Shown: piece after piece, positions 22,073 through 35,509 of the stretch
Layout of the letters: each line of letters starts with the position of its first letter
Position numbering within the stretch: the stretch's first letter is position 1
Source: Rhizoctonia solani
Lineage: Eukaryota > Basidiomycota > Agaricomycetes > Cantharellales > Ceratobasidiaceae
NCBI RefSeq assembly: GCF_016906535.1
Contig: NC_057370.1
Span: 1,550,001 to 1,614,000 of the forward strand
Length of the DNA stretch: 64,000 bases
Reading direction: 5' to 3'
Program-made: the position numbers and the translations under genes
Notes under the pieces: model-generated
The model's input: only the letters and a program-made list of their open reading frames with translations
What the model was told of the DNA's origin: nothing
Databases searched by the model: none

Positions 22073-22548
22073 ATGGCATCCAGTCTCAGAATACCTATAT
22101 CTGGTCTAAAAAAATTACCTGCATCCGCTTCTGGAATATTGACTAATTCAAAATCACTATTCGCGGTGCTCTCTCGTTTGCCGGATGATGGCGTAGGCCA
22201 ACGGGTTACTCAATCAAGGTTAACATCCAGTTTATAGTGGCGAGGTGTTTGCTAAGAGGTCATAACTTAGGTGGGGAGCCAAGGGTATTCGAGATTCGTA
22301 CTTTACCATCACTAGCGTGAGGCTGCGAGCAAATGGCCGTACTGGAGATGCTCGTGGTACAATTACGTGGAAGGGTGAGGACTTTAGACTACTGTAAGAA
22401 CTAGCCATGGACCCACGTTAAAACTCTTTAGGTAAGCTACTATCTAATGGGAAAGAGCAAATAATACGAGGAGGCCATAAACATGCATGGAAACATGTTA
22501 CTGGTGAGTTCCAACTTTGTGCATCCTGGAGTCATGTCAATAGATTGA
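22073..22548 (+). CDS. Mitochondrial small ribosomal subunit protein mS34
   Basis: Small, about 107 residues, and missed by simple frame scans because of three or four short introns. Exon 1 from the ATG at 22073 reads MASSLRIPISGLKKLPASAS and is rich in Ser, Leu and Lys with few acids, like a mitochondrial presequence. Exon 2 gives RWGAKGIRDSYFTITSVRLR and GDARGTITWKG, which corresponds to the family's AWG..TWKG motif. Exon 3 gives KLLSNGKEQIIRGGHKHAWK. The end TD at 22548 assumes splicing of a GTGAGT...ATAG intron at 22504-22543. Without it the frame would run to a TAG near 22602. Assignment rests on these motifs from memory, so I am moderately sure. Confidence 0.6.
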
Positions 22549-23210
22549 TTTACATACCTGATTCTCTAGAACCTGTAACTTCAATACCAAAAAGTACATA
22601 GATGAGACAAATGAAGATACACATTTACCCGAACCAAGTTTCAGATCGTAATTCCAATCCAATTGTAAAACACCATGGCACTGTTATCTGTCTCGTTGAC
22701 ATAACTAGGCAATCAGCCGAGACGTGGATTCCTCGCTCTTTTTATAGGTAGCTTGGGCGACAAGCGTTCATCAGATATCTACCTTAGACTGATTTATTAT
22801 CTGAAATATTTAAACATACAAGCAAATATACTTCGTTTTCGGGTACAAGTCTGCATATAAGTACAGTATCCAGTAGTTGGAACTAGTATAACCTCTTGAA
22901 AAGGGTCGCTCAAATGTGAACCGGTTCCGATCCGAATTTACGCGAAGGGAGTTTACGGCTTTCACGTGTTTGTCGACCATACATGTATCCACATGCGTCC
23001 TTGCACTCACGCGACTTTTCTACCACTACATACCACTCAAGGCTCATCTAGCTCCAATTTCGGTTGGTCTATCTACCAGGTGGCTGATAGACGCGGAAAC
23101 TGAGGGCGCTAGAGCTATCGTCGAGTGAGTTACCGGTATCATCGGCACCGACATGCCGGATGCTGACCTCGTCCTCAACCCCGACCCTAGACTCGAACCA
23201 AGCTGCGAGT
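22549..23210. other. Intergenic, nothing recognised
   Basis: AT-rich sequence between the mS34 gene and the acyl-CoA-binding protein gene. It should hold the 3' UTR of the first and the promoter and 5' leader of the second. No coding signal that I trust. Confidence 0.45.
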
Positions 23211-25013
23211 ATGGATATTGACAGTCTCATCAATGCGTAAGATACATATTGAATGAATATTTGCTTAGTTATTCATGCCACCCTGCTTTATCACTTCAGA
23301 CAATTCAATCGGGCCGTAGAGATCGTCCAAAGGTAGTACTTCCGACTTATTCACAGGTCACTTGCTTACGGTTATGCTCGCAGCTTGCCCAAGACAGGTC
23401 CCATTCAAACTGGGTATGAGGAGAAGCTCGCAATGTACAGCTTGTATAAACAGGGTGAGCACACATCGGCTTGGAATGGCGTGCGCTTACCAAGTCTTCC
23501 CCACCAGCTACCCAAGGGAATGTCAAGACTTCTCGGCCAGGAGTTTGGGATATGCTAGGCAGGGCAAAATGGTATGCATAATGAATAACGTGCTATCACC
23601 ATGGTTCATGAGTTTATTCAGGGATGAATGGGCAAAGCACAAGGATATGGATACGCGTGAGGCGCAATGGAGGTACGTAGAGACTTTGAAGAAGGCGGGT
23701 GTTATCAATTGCGTTGTTGTTCATTCAATAACTGGCTGCTTCCATATTAGGTGCTGCGCAAGTATCCGGATCGTACAATTGCAAGAGACCTCATTGCTGA
23801 GCTGGATTCGTTTGCTGGCGATCCCAACAATCTGGTTATGAGCACACATAGTACGTATATATTGAACACTCAAATAAATATTTCTCTAATCCTATACTTC
23901 CTAGGCAACATGGGTGCATCGACGTCATTACATGATAGAGCAGAGACATCGTCATCCGGCTCCTCGAGAACTGAAGGCTCGCCACCCCCAGTCCATGCAG
24001 CACTACTTGAAGCACAGAAACAACATTTTGCTCATGTTCAACGACCGGCCGACACAGGTGTATTCGAAAGTTCTGAAGATGACGAAGAGACAGAGTCCGA
24101 TACAGACGAGGAAATCGAGAACGCCGCGCATCCTCCACACCCCCAACCCCAACCCCAGTCACAGTCACAACAAGCGAACTCTCCGCAAATAGTGCGCCCC
24201 CGCTCAAGTCTATCTTCTCAGTATCAATACCGAACTCCAGCCGCACCTTCCAATGTTAACTATTCCCCCACACACTCGCATGCTGAACAGGGGCCCACGC
24301 CCGTCATGGCAGGTATACCACTCACTCAGCCCCAGCCCCGGTATGCAGCCCCTTCTGCTTTCGCTCCTCTCTCCCAACAGGGGTCTGCACTTGCATTTTC
24401 GCCCCAACAGCCTACCCTATCGCTGCACCCCGCATATCACCCTCACGTACCACCATCCGAAGCAATGGCTTCATACCGCGGTCACCCTCATCCAACATAC
24501 CAAGATGCCCCACGCTCGCGATCTCCACCTCGTGGTACATCTATGGGGCTTGAGCGAGCCATTATCGATATCCAGGCTTCCTTGTCTGCCCTTCGCGAAC
24601 GTATGGAAACCATCGAGCAAGGGGGGTCATTCACCTCTTCCTATTCGTCACGTCACCGTCAGTCTCCCCCACGGAGACATTCTCCCTTGCATCCGATGCT
24701 TCCATTTAACATAGACCCCCGTTCGTTCGGCGCTTGGTCCGTAATTCTCACACCACTTGCCCGGTCAGTTGTGAGCACACGTCAGATGCTTCAAGTCGTC
24801 CGTCGGAACCCGACAATGATTATAATCAGGCGGCTAATGCTTGATATTTCATTTTTGCTTGCGCTTCTTGCGGTCATCCGGGCGTGCTGGAGGAGGTTCG
24901 GCGGGAGGAGGCACGAGGTAATCAGCGCTCTTGGTGGAATATGGGTCGCGTTAGTAAACGGAGGCAAGGCATCAGCAAGGAGGGAACGAATCCTGGTCGA
25001 TCGCGGAATTTAG
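23211..25013 (+). CDS. Acyl-CoA-binding domain protein with C-terminal membrane anchor (ACBD5-like)
   Basis: The start is the ATG at 23211 (MDIDSLINA). Short exons then give FNRAVEIVQ, LPKTGPIQTGYEEKLAMYSL, YKQATQGNVKTSRPGVWDML, GRAKW, DEWAKHKDMDTREAQWRYVE and a final helix VLRKYPDRTIARDLIAELDS. This is a complete ACBP fold with the YKQAT and GRAKWDEW signatures that contact CoA. A disordered acidic and Gln/Pro-rich region follows (EDDEETESDTDEE; PHPQPQPQSQSQQ), then a short coiled coil (SALRERMETIEQ) and a hydrophobic segment LMLDISFLLALLAVIRACW bounded by Arg, which looks like a tail anchor. This order resembles animal ACBD5, a peroxisome-ER tether. Peroxisomal location is inference. The last 30 residues may be off frame. 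Confidence 0.8.
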
Positions 25014-25152
25014 AAATATGATGAAAACAGCTTTTTGGTTAACTAAATCCGATATGCTCGGGGACGAATAAATAGCAGAGTATCAAGTACATCTGATGCA
25101 ACTTTTATTCCAGTGTGACAAGTGTGTTTCTTTATTATACAGAGGCAGTGCC

Positions 25153-26992
<1,840 letters not shown>

Positions 26993-27053
26993 AGTGATCT
27001 TGAGTAGTAGAGTGAGGTGGATAGTGTGTGTATAAGCGGAGCGTCGGTGTAAC

Positions 27054-27060
27054 TTTTATA
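27054..27060 (-). promoter_or_regulatory. TATA box of the SFA1 gene
   Basis: TATAAAA on the minus strand, about 65 bp upstream of the start codon at 26992, with a pyrimidine/ACACAC-rich leader between. Position is right for a TATA element. Confidence 0.5.
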
Positions 27061-28694
27061 GGGGATTATGGAATAACGACGTCATGTAAGCAGACCTCCA
27101 CCGATCTTGACACGATAGAGGCCAGTGAGTGCCTCAGGACGTAAAATATGGGCTGTAGAGGTAGGCGGAAGCACAATTACCGGGGTGGAGGCGGGTAGCG
27201 ACCACCGAGTGACTACCAGCGACAAATACTAAACTAAATGCGCGAGCGCGGCGTCCACATGCTATTTGCAATTGAAGGACTATACAGCCGAAAATGACTA
27301 TTTCACTTATAGTACAACGAACGAATTAATGTACTTAATTCTAAAGGCTGCTTGTCGCTGATATATTGACACTAGTTCCTCGATGTTCAAGATTGAGGCC
27401 TCCAAGCGACCAAGGTACGATCGTTTATGTGGAGAATTTACACAATTCGGTCACCCTCAACTGTTCTGGACAATCCTAAGACGACACGTTTCCTGAAATT
27501 GAGAGCATTTTAGACCAATTCAGAACAATGAATAATTCAATCCATCTCACCAGCAGCCCTTCCTACAAACCTTTGGACGAATATACAAGGTCGAGTCATA
27601 CGGTAAGAAATGACGAAAAATATAGGTTTCGAATAATCTTCTGTACCACAAGTTCAACGCAGTCGCATATGGGCAGAACTAACCCCCCTCCCCCCCTCCG
27701 ACATGCCTTCTATACCTTCTGTTGTACATAATTTGGCTCGTTAGTCTCTTCAGAATTCCATTAGTGTTTTTAAATCTTGAGCTAACGTGTCCAATGAGTG
27801 AAGACCGCAATTGGTTTGGATCATCAGTTTGTTCCATACGCTGGATTGGGGCGGTGGTGGTAGGATTTGGTTCTGTTAAATATTCCTAATGTAGAATATG
27901 TATTGATAGCGCCCTTAAGTCCCTATCTGGGTTGTGATGCCTTCGCAGCCCTGTCACCTCTGTATCGTCTCCATACGCGAAAATGTAGCGCTTTAGCTGA
28001 CTCGTTACCTCGTGTTTATCACACTTCTGATATGACTCGAAGAAGATTTGTGCGCCCTATAGCCTTTCCATGGTGATTCACTTGTTCAAAGCAACCGCCA
28101 TATTGATTGGAGTAAAAGAACAGCGAGACGCCATTGCCCGCGTAGCCCGATATTTGCTATATGAATGTCGGAATAACGGATGAGCATGACCAACATAAAC
28201 GTTCACCTTGAAGCATGGCGCAATATGGTTCTCTTGGCGAGCGGAGGATCGCGTCTATGGCTTTGCGCGGGAGATTGGTCATGAACTTTTGACGCGTGGC
28301 TTCCGGCCTGATTGTGATCTGGTCCATGCTGACTCATATCATACCCTATCCATGGGGTCGGAACACATGAATATTGGAACTATTGGAACACCCGCAGGCC
28401 CTATGTGTGGGTGCGCGAGCTACTACGGATGCTCTGCATGCTGCACAAGTGAAGAGGTCATTTTAGTTGTTGGATGCTGTTCTAGGCACCAATCTGAGCT
28501 TTACAATTTGCCCCTGTATCCCCTGGATCACAAAGACAAAAGCAGCGCGCTGGATTATGTAACAGGGACCAGCGCGGAGGTTAAGTGATTCAGCGCACGT
28601 AGTACCGGCGATTTTTCCGGAGACGCGTCAGATGGAATCCAGACATGCCGCGGGTGGATCGGCCCACTTCTATGGCCCTGGTTCAAGCACGAAT
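27061..28694. other. 1.6-kb gap without a recognisable gene
   Basis: Lies between two divergent genes. The part near SFA1 is GC-rich (27110-27260). The middle is AT-rich with C-runs near 27681-27700. An open frame at 28208-28588 is Cys/His-rich in places but has no family resemblance and no supporting exon structure. I call nothing here. Confidence 0.4.
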
Positions 28695-28701
28695 TATAAA
28701 A
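28695..28701 (+). promoter_or_regulatory. TATA box of the MFS transporter gene
   Basis: TATAAAA about 47 bp upstream of the ATG at 28748, set inside an imperfect palindrome CACGAATTATAAAATCGTG (28689-28707). A TATA box fits a regulated transporter gene. Confidence 0.45.
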
Positions 28702-28747
28702 TCGTGATTGCTTGGCTCAGTACCCAGCATCCCCCGCTTACTTGGCA

Positions 28748-30588
28748 ATGTCTTCCAACAAGCTGCCTGTGGACACCCTTTCTCCACTCTTGTCAAGTCA
28801 AACGACTATGACGAAAAGCGCGAGAGCATTGCACCTACCGAGGCACCCACCGTCGTCGACGATGAGGGCCGCTATCTTTCTGGCATGCGTCTCTTCGCAG
28901 TCTTCACGGCATGCTCATGAGTATTCTTTTGATTGCATTGGACCAAACAATTGTGAGTCCCGCTCGCCTCATCCTCCGCCCTCCCATGTGCTTGGCGCTT
29001 ACAGAATCACTAGGTTGCAACTGCTCTCCCAATTATCGCCAGTAAATTCGATGCTTTCGATCAAGTAACATGGATCGGTATGTCTCGAACTGTATGTGTC
29101 ATTGACCGCCACTGACGTCTCTACAGCCAGCGGTTATTTCCTAACCCAGGCAGGGCTTATGCTCACCTATGGCCAGCTTCTCTCCATTGCATCCACAAAA
29201 TGGGTTTACCTCGCTGCGGTGGTCCTGTTTGAGATCGGCTCCTTATTCTGCGCAGTCGCTCCTAATATGGAGTTTCTGATATTTGGGCGTGCCTTTGCCG
29301 GTGTCGGTGCCGCCGGTATCTTCGTTTCGGTCTTGTCGATAATCGCCCAGGTTACTCGCTTGAGCAACGCCCAGCCCTTTTCGGTACATTCGGTGCAGTA
29401 TTTGCGCTCTCGAGTGTCGTTGGCCCTCTCCTCGGTGGTGCATTCACCGACCACGTCTCTTGGCGTTGGTGCTTCTACATCAACCTACCTTTCGGTGCCA
29501 TCACCGTGTGACCATCATCTTCCTCACTCCCAACCGCGCTCCCCTGGGTGGCGATCAGTACGAAGGCAAGACAACCCTTCAGAAATGGATTTCGCTCGAC
29601 TGGGCCGGTTCCATCCTTGCACTTGGTATGGTCACTGCCCTGCTTCTCCCTCTTCAGTGGGGTGGAAATGAGCGCCCATGGAATGACAAGGTCGTTATCG
29701 CACTCTTTTGTGTGTTCGGCGTCCTCTTGCCCGCATTTATCGCATGGGAATACAAGCTTGGCGACCGCGCCATCATGCGCACTTCGATGTTCCGTCGTCG
29801 CACTCAAATTGGTACTTGTCTTGAAGCCGTAAGCCTCATCTACCGACTTGTTTTATACTCGACTAACTCGGTTCTTTCTTTAGTTCTTCGTCATGCTGGC
29901 TCTCTTACTCGGCACATATTACCTCCCCATTTATTTCCAAGTCGCCAAGGGCCATTCTGCTACTCGCTCTGGTATCGATATTCTCCCCTTCATGCTCAGC
30001 GTCGTCATTGCTGCCGGTGGATCCGGAGGTGTGATCAACAGCACCGGTCGCTACTGGCCCTTCCTTGTCGGTTCGCCTCTTCTGATCTCGGTCGGCTCGG
30101 GGTTGCTTTACACCCTTGACATCAACTCCGGGTCAGGCAAGGAGATCGGTTTCCAAATCCTTCTTGGCGTTGGTATCGGCGGTGCCCTCCAAAACACGGT
30201 TATTGCGATCCAAGCCGAGTATGCCCACGAAGAAGAGTTGATCCCTCAAGGCAGCTCGCTCGTCACTTTCACCCAGCTTATCGGCGGTATCATTGGTATC
30301 GCTATTGCCGGGTCTATTCTTGCCAACCAGATGATCAAATACCTCGCTATCTATGCTCCCGACTTGCCCCAAGAGGTTGCCAATGCCGTTCGCCAGAGCG
30401 TATCGCTCATCTTCACTTTGCCCGCCGAACAACAGGAGCCCGTCATCCGTGCATACTTGAAGGCGTTGAACAGTGTGTTTTTGATCGGCGTCCCCACTGG
30501 TGTCTTGGCCTCGCTTTCCGCCTTGTTCGTCAAGAACTACAACTTGAAGGCGATGGGAATCAAACCCGGTGCTGCTGCCGCCGCTTAA
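28748..30588 (+). CDS. MFS drug/multidrug transporter, DHA2 (14-TM) type
   Basis: Plasma-membrane proton antiporter of the fungal DHA2 group, which typically exports toxic small molecules. The N-terminus is hydrophilic ([10 protein letters not shown]...[11 protein letters not shown]). TM1 holds [20 protein letters not shown] (motif D1 of the group). Then come [60 protein letters not shown] (motif C-like), [59 protein letters not shown], and a last TM before [18 protein letters not shown]. Three one-base gaps (28776-28778, about 29362, about 29507), each in a base run or repeat, must be filled to read it through. The substrate is unknown. Confidence 0.85.
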
Positions 30589-31834
30589 GGCTTGTTATTA
30601 TACGACTTATGGGGAATAGATTATGTAGTTCTTTTGTTCATTCGCATCGTTTTGCTATTTACGAGTTTGTGTATCGTGTTGGATTAATAGGGTTTATTAT
30701 TGTAATCGGGCTCATGCTATCATGTATTCTTTTACGACTAGATAGTTATGAATAGATGTCTCTTTGCTTCATCATATTGTGCCGGCTGATAAGATTGGTT
30801 CGTTCTGGAAGCAAGTCAGAGATATCAACGTTTCCCCGATTCAGTCGGTATATGCGCAGCAGCTAACTTGAAAAATTAAGGACTTCTTAGATACAAGTAT
30901 GCCGCCCGAATCGATATCGAAAGTAAGATGCATATCAAGACAACACGTTTTATCCTGCCACCAGAGCTGGACATTGTGCTCTCGAACCTTACTCTTAGTT
31001 CCTCGACAACAATCCAAATCGTAACGGATACGAATGTAATTGAACTCTGATGTTATCAATTTGTTCTACATGCGTTGGGCTAAGGTAGCTTGCTGGAATT
31101 CTTCACAAGTTGAGGATTACGCCCCGATATAGTTACTCAACAGACTGGATGTGTAATTTCTAAACCATTTCTGCGGCGACTAACACGCCACTGTAAGTAC
31201 TGCCTGTTGGTAACAGTACGATTGTAAGAATCTATGGTACAAATAAAACCGCTACCAGTACTTCCAGGGTTCCATGGCACCAACGTATCGCTTGGGCTTA
31301 TATATTGGCTGTGGCACCATCGACACATATATTATTTCACGCGGGCGATCCTTTAAAGTCCCAGAGCTCAGTCCAGGTGTAGCTAGAAGATAGCTTAAAG
31401 CTCATTTCTTCGTTCAATATATGTATGTAGATATTGAGGTCCCTTTGCGCCACATGCAGCCTATTGACACATGATTCTGCAATAGTCCTGGAGCCTAAAT
31501 TCGTGGCGCCGCCTGTGTTTCTTGTACTGGAAGCCAAGCCCAGTACTAAGCGAAGTTAGATGTAGCACTAGTGAATGGTCAGCCATCACCCATATCAGCT
31601 GGTGTAAAGGTGCTCGCCGTTTTTTGTGGGGAAACTGCTCTCATAAGCTGGGCGCTTCGGGCGGCTATCCGCAGTGGGACACTCTCCACGCGCGGCGCAC
31701 CTGCTGTCCACGACTAGATAATACGCCGTAAAGGATAAGTTCTTCTGCACAGCTTTTGCACTTGCCTAGTTATTCTTCCCACCGCATCTGTGTCTCGTTA
31801 AAAGTCTAAATTTGCACGAAAAAGTGAGCTAGTC
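30589..31834. other. 1.2-kb gap without a recognisable gene
   Basis: Begins with the AT-rich 3' flank of the transporter. The remainder has only short open frames on both strands without family resemblance. The last 100 bp should hold the promoter of the GPP34 gene. Confidence 0.45.
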
Positions 31835-33077
31835 ATGGCACAGTCCGGGCTTTCCCGCCGTCGAGTTGGTACATCGACACCTACGCCAAACGATGGTGAT
31901 ACATTTACACCGTCAGCACCCTCACCCGTGGGAAATTCGAACGGCCGGACCTATGGGGGAGGAACAGCACTCGAGGGCGGTGGCAAGATCGCGTACGACC
32001 CGCGCGACCTGGAGACTGAGGGCGAAGGGAAGAGCATGCCTCGGCTAACGATCCTTGAAGAGGTACTGCTACTCGGCATCAAAGACAAGCAGGTATTTAA
32101 GAACCTTGTTTGGTTGTTGTTCATGCTGTTTATGAGTACATAGGGGTATCTATCGTTCTGGAATGATAATATCTCGTATGCATTGCGTGGATGCATTCTC
32201 ATGGAGTTGGCCTTACGTCGGCGCATCGGCATGGTCAAAGATTCGGCGCGTCGGCGGTATCCTTTGCCTGACCGTCTCATCGAGGTCATTGACGAGCGCC
32301 AAACGGGAGAGACCATTCTCGACGAGGCGCTGAAAATGATTAAAGCGAGCGAGAAGATGGGTGTCGGGACGTGGATTGATCTTATGAGCGGTATGTTCTG
32401 TTCCTCGTTCGTCCTCGAGAGTTACCGACTCCACTTCAGGCGAAACGTGGAACGTTATGAAAATCGGATACCAGCTTAAACAGGTGCGCGAACGATTGGC
32501 CAAAGGGCTAGTAGACAAGGGCGTCCTCCGTACCGAAAAGACCAATTTTTTGTTGTTTGACATGGCTACACATCCTGTCGCCGACGCTCGGACTAAAGAT
32601 GAAGTCATGAATCGGGTCGTCAATTTGCTCACCACGCGCACTACTACCGTACCAGACTCGGCTTTGGGCAAGGAGGGAACTCAATTCCGAGCAGTACGCG
32701 CTGTGTGTCTGGTTACATCCGCTGTGGGTTGTCTTCTTTACCATGCTACCTTTCGCTTACCACCACCTGGGATTTAGTATGCTGCAAGCGTGCTGGAGAA
32801 TGCACTTGCTCGGTTAGGGTATGACGCACGTGAGGCTGCATTGAGTCGCTGCGATGACATTCTGGCCGAGTTCTCCGCATGGCCATTCGGCGCACGGGAG
32901 GGGGGCGCGGAAGCTCAACAGCGTAGAAGACCAAGCTCAGGCGACGGCTCCTCCAGTATTGCTGAATTATTACGCCTGGCTCGTGCTGAGATTGGTGCAG
33001 ATGGTGCGGAGGACGTGAGCCTCGAGGTCATTTCCGCAGTCCTTGAGGTCTTTGGTCGCATGGACAACATTCTCTGA
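31835..33077 (+). CDS. VPS74: GPP34 / Golgi phosphoprotein 3 homologue
   Basis: Peripheral Golgi protein that binds phosphatidylinositol 4-phosphate and retains glycosyltransferases by linking their tails to COPI. The start at 31835 gives a disordered N-terminus ([20 protein letters not shown]), then [110 protein letters not shown] and a helical C-terminus ([20 protein letters not shown]) ending MDNIL. Introns lie near 32092-32145, 32392-32445 and 32715-32780. Length and order are standard. It converges on the AHA1 gene, 310 bp away. Confidence 0.9.
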
Positions 33078-33387
33078 TGTACGAGCCAGCTGATTGTTCT
33101 TGTGCTTGATTCCTCGTTCTCTAACTCGTTAAAAAAAAAGGTCGCTGTCGTTCTCTTTGGGTGGTTGGTTTTGTCTAAACTCCTTGCTTACTGCTGATAC
33201 TGTTTCCTTCATGCACTCCGTTTCTTCATAGTAATCCTTTACAAATTTATTGTAGTTCTATATCCATAGACCAACCTCTCGCCCAGAATATCGAAATTTG
33301 CTCGAAGTTTATAGCGACGCCGCAAGTCTGGTAGAAAAGGTAATGAATGCGATAGTGAGTAACAGGTTGTAAAAGGGAATGTAAAGG

Positions 33388-34958
33388 TCAAAGATAGCGG
33401 GAACTAATAGCGGCAGACATGGCGAGTAAAGCAAAAATGCAGGGTATAACCCATGATGAAGTTTTGGTTTCTTGGGGCTTGGACGAACGTGTGGAACGAG
33501 CGGAAGAAGAAACAACGGTAGGCGTGACTCTGACATACCCAATAGACTAAGATCAATGGGTTAGTATTAATTATATACGGCTAGACGGACAAGTAACTTA
33601 CTTGGAAACCTCCGATGCTGGATGATAAAAATCGGTCAGTGTCAGCAGGTACCAGAATTAGACATCAACGCACTAGTAGCCCTCAAGATTCTTGCGGGTC
33701 TCGTCTTCTTGACCGAGAGGAACTCCAGAAAGCTTGAACTCAACCTTGGTCGAGTCGGTTTGTTGATCCAAGGTAATAGTGAGTTTTCCGTCGTGATCTG
33801 TGTTATGTCAGTCATAGCATGTATCTGCACCGAATAAGAGCTCACCTGATGGCCAACTGGGCGAATTAAGCCTCCATGTTGAGATAATCTTGTTCGGCTT
33901 TTGTAACTCGATGTATTTGCCCGTAACTCCGCCTCCAAAGAGACTGTATGATCCACCGACACTCGCATCCGACTTGATTCCGTTGTATATTGGCTCAAAT
34001 ATCCTAAAAGGCCCCTTTGAACAACTCACCTGAGCTTGGTTCCTCGTCCAAGCAGGTATTCTCTTCTCATCTGTCAAAAACTCATACAACTCGGCTGCGC
34101 TGGCCATGAACGACGCGTCCACCGTGACCACAGCCGAGTTCGTGATTCCCTTGCTGACCTCCTTGGCCGGGACGGGTTTGGAGAGGGAACTCGCAGCGTT
34201 GGTAGGAGCGGAGATCGAAGGGGTAGCAGCGCCCGAGGCACCGGGTGTACCAGCTACTTGTAGGTCTTTCCCGTGTGTGTCGAGCATAGCCGTGCGGAAT
34301 GCGGTGAATCGCTCAGCAAGGAGGGAAGGGAGCTTGGACTTGGCGAGCGCATAAAGGGCATCAACTTCGGGAGTCGACGAAGTCTTCAGAGTCCAGTCGT
34401 ACTAGCAACTCGAGTGTGAGTAGGACGTCCCGGAACTCAGACTGACACCACACATACAACATAGTCGCTAAGGCCATCCGATTGTTCATGGGAAACTTCT
34501 GGAATAGTTAATTTCCCTTCGGCCTTGGACCCGTCCTTGTTTTCGCCTATATGCTCATTTCAGCCCACTGCACGAAAAAAGCAATCATATCCACCCAGCT
34601 TACCGGTCCAGGACAAGACAACTTTGCAATCGTAAATGGTGATGAGTCTGAGAGCATACGAATTTTTAGCTTCCTGCGCTACCGGACCTGTCGTACCGAA
34701 CTCACTTGGATTTGCGCTGTCCGAGCTCGCAGTCGCCATCTACTTCGTTGACGCTGGTAATCTTTACCTCAGAACCGCCTTCCGAGTGGGAGACCGTTAC
34801 GAGTTCCTGCTCAAACCACGTCTTTGCCCTGCAACGGCGTCGTAAACCGCCAGCTCAGTTGCGGGGGAGCCAAAGCTCAGACCTACTCACCAAGGTGTGA
34901 CGTTCTTGTTTTTCCAATGCCAGTTGGCAGTAGAAGTCGGCATGTTAGAGGTGGACAT
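33388..34958 (-). CDS. AHA1: Hsp90 co-chaperone AHA1 with C-terminal membrane tail
   Basis: Activator of the Hsp90 ATPase. From the ATG at 34958: MSTSNMPTSTANWHWKNKNV then TPW, which is the conserved AHA1 N-terminal signature. An N-terminal domain across 34350-34900 follows. The linker is Ser/Ala/Pro-rich (VAGTPGASGAATPSISAPTN). The C-terminal AHSA1 domain reads TVDASFMASAAELYEFLTDE, RIPAWTRNQAQ, FGGGVTGKYIELQKPNKIIS and DSTKVEFKLSGVPLGQEDET. After GYYIGGFQ and a GTAAGT...TTAG intron, the last exon encodes SIGYVRVTPTVV, a Ser/Thr/Lys linker and the hydrophobic stretch WVIPCIFALLAMSAAI, ending SSRYL at 33388. Typical AHA1 stops soon after GYY..GF. The extra 45 residues suggest a tail-anchored form, which is inference. 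Confidence 0.85.
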
Positions 34959-35509
34959 GGTGGATGCGTATGAATTAAAAGTGGTGAGATAGAAAGGAGA
35001 AACTGCGTCAAATGACACACTCCTCGAAGAGGTTAATAGCGGATGCGTGTCTTTGCCAGAATCTTCGATAAGCGCCAGGCGCCCGGATTGGTTCAGCGCT
35101 CAGGACTTGAGAGGAATATACGAGAAACCGATTTGAAAGCCTTGACATATGCGCTGCAGTGCGGTGGTATTGCGAAAAAGGATAGCAAAAGTAAACTATA
35201 TAACAACAGCAAAGAACAAAACTAACCAAGTAGTCGGTCACGGCTGGCCGTAGTAATACGAAGGATTTAAAAAGTTTCAGTATGTCGTCACGGACTCCAT
35301 CACATAAAACACAAAAAAAACAAAAGAAGATCGCGTAAACAAATCGTCAGACAATGTAGACTGCGGCAAGCACAGCATTGAGAATTCAATCAATTGTAAC
35401 CACATCAAATCCAGGACATGGTGACTTAAAATTCAACAAGTAATGACCGAGGGCCTGGTGAACACCTTCCAGTTATCCAGCTGAAAGTTAATATCGGACT
35501 AAAGAGCCT
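34959..35509. other. Intergenic, nothing recognised
   Basis: AT-rich spacer with several A-runs (35300-35330). Upstream region of AHA1 and 3' flank of the SH3 gene. Confidence 0.45.

Noticed and set aside
27681..27700. C-rich runs (also near 54477-54487 and 63366-63378)
   Set aside because: Simple homopolymer tracts in intergenic or intron sequence. No sign of G-quadruplex spacing or function, and run lengths are unreliable in this assembly.
28208..28588. 126-codon open frame between SFA1 and the MFS gene
   Set aside because: Some Cys/His clustering but no family match, no nearby exons and no promoter evidence. Not enough to call a gene.
33309..33542. Hydrophobic Leu/Pro-rich open frame on minus
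   Set aside because: It overlaps the last AHA1 exon in another frame; the spliced AHA1 frame explains the sequence better.
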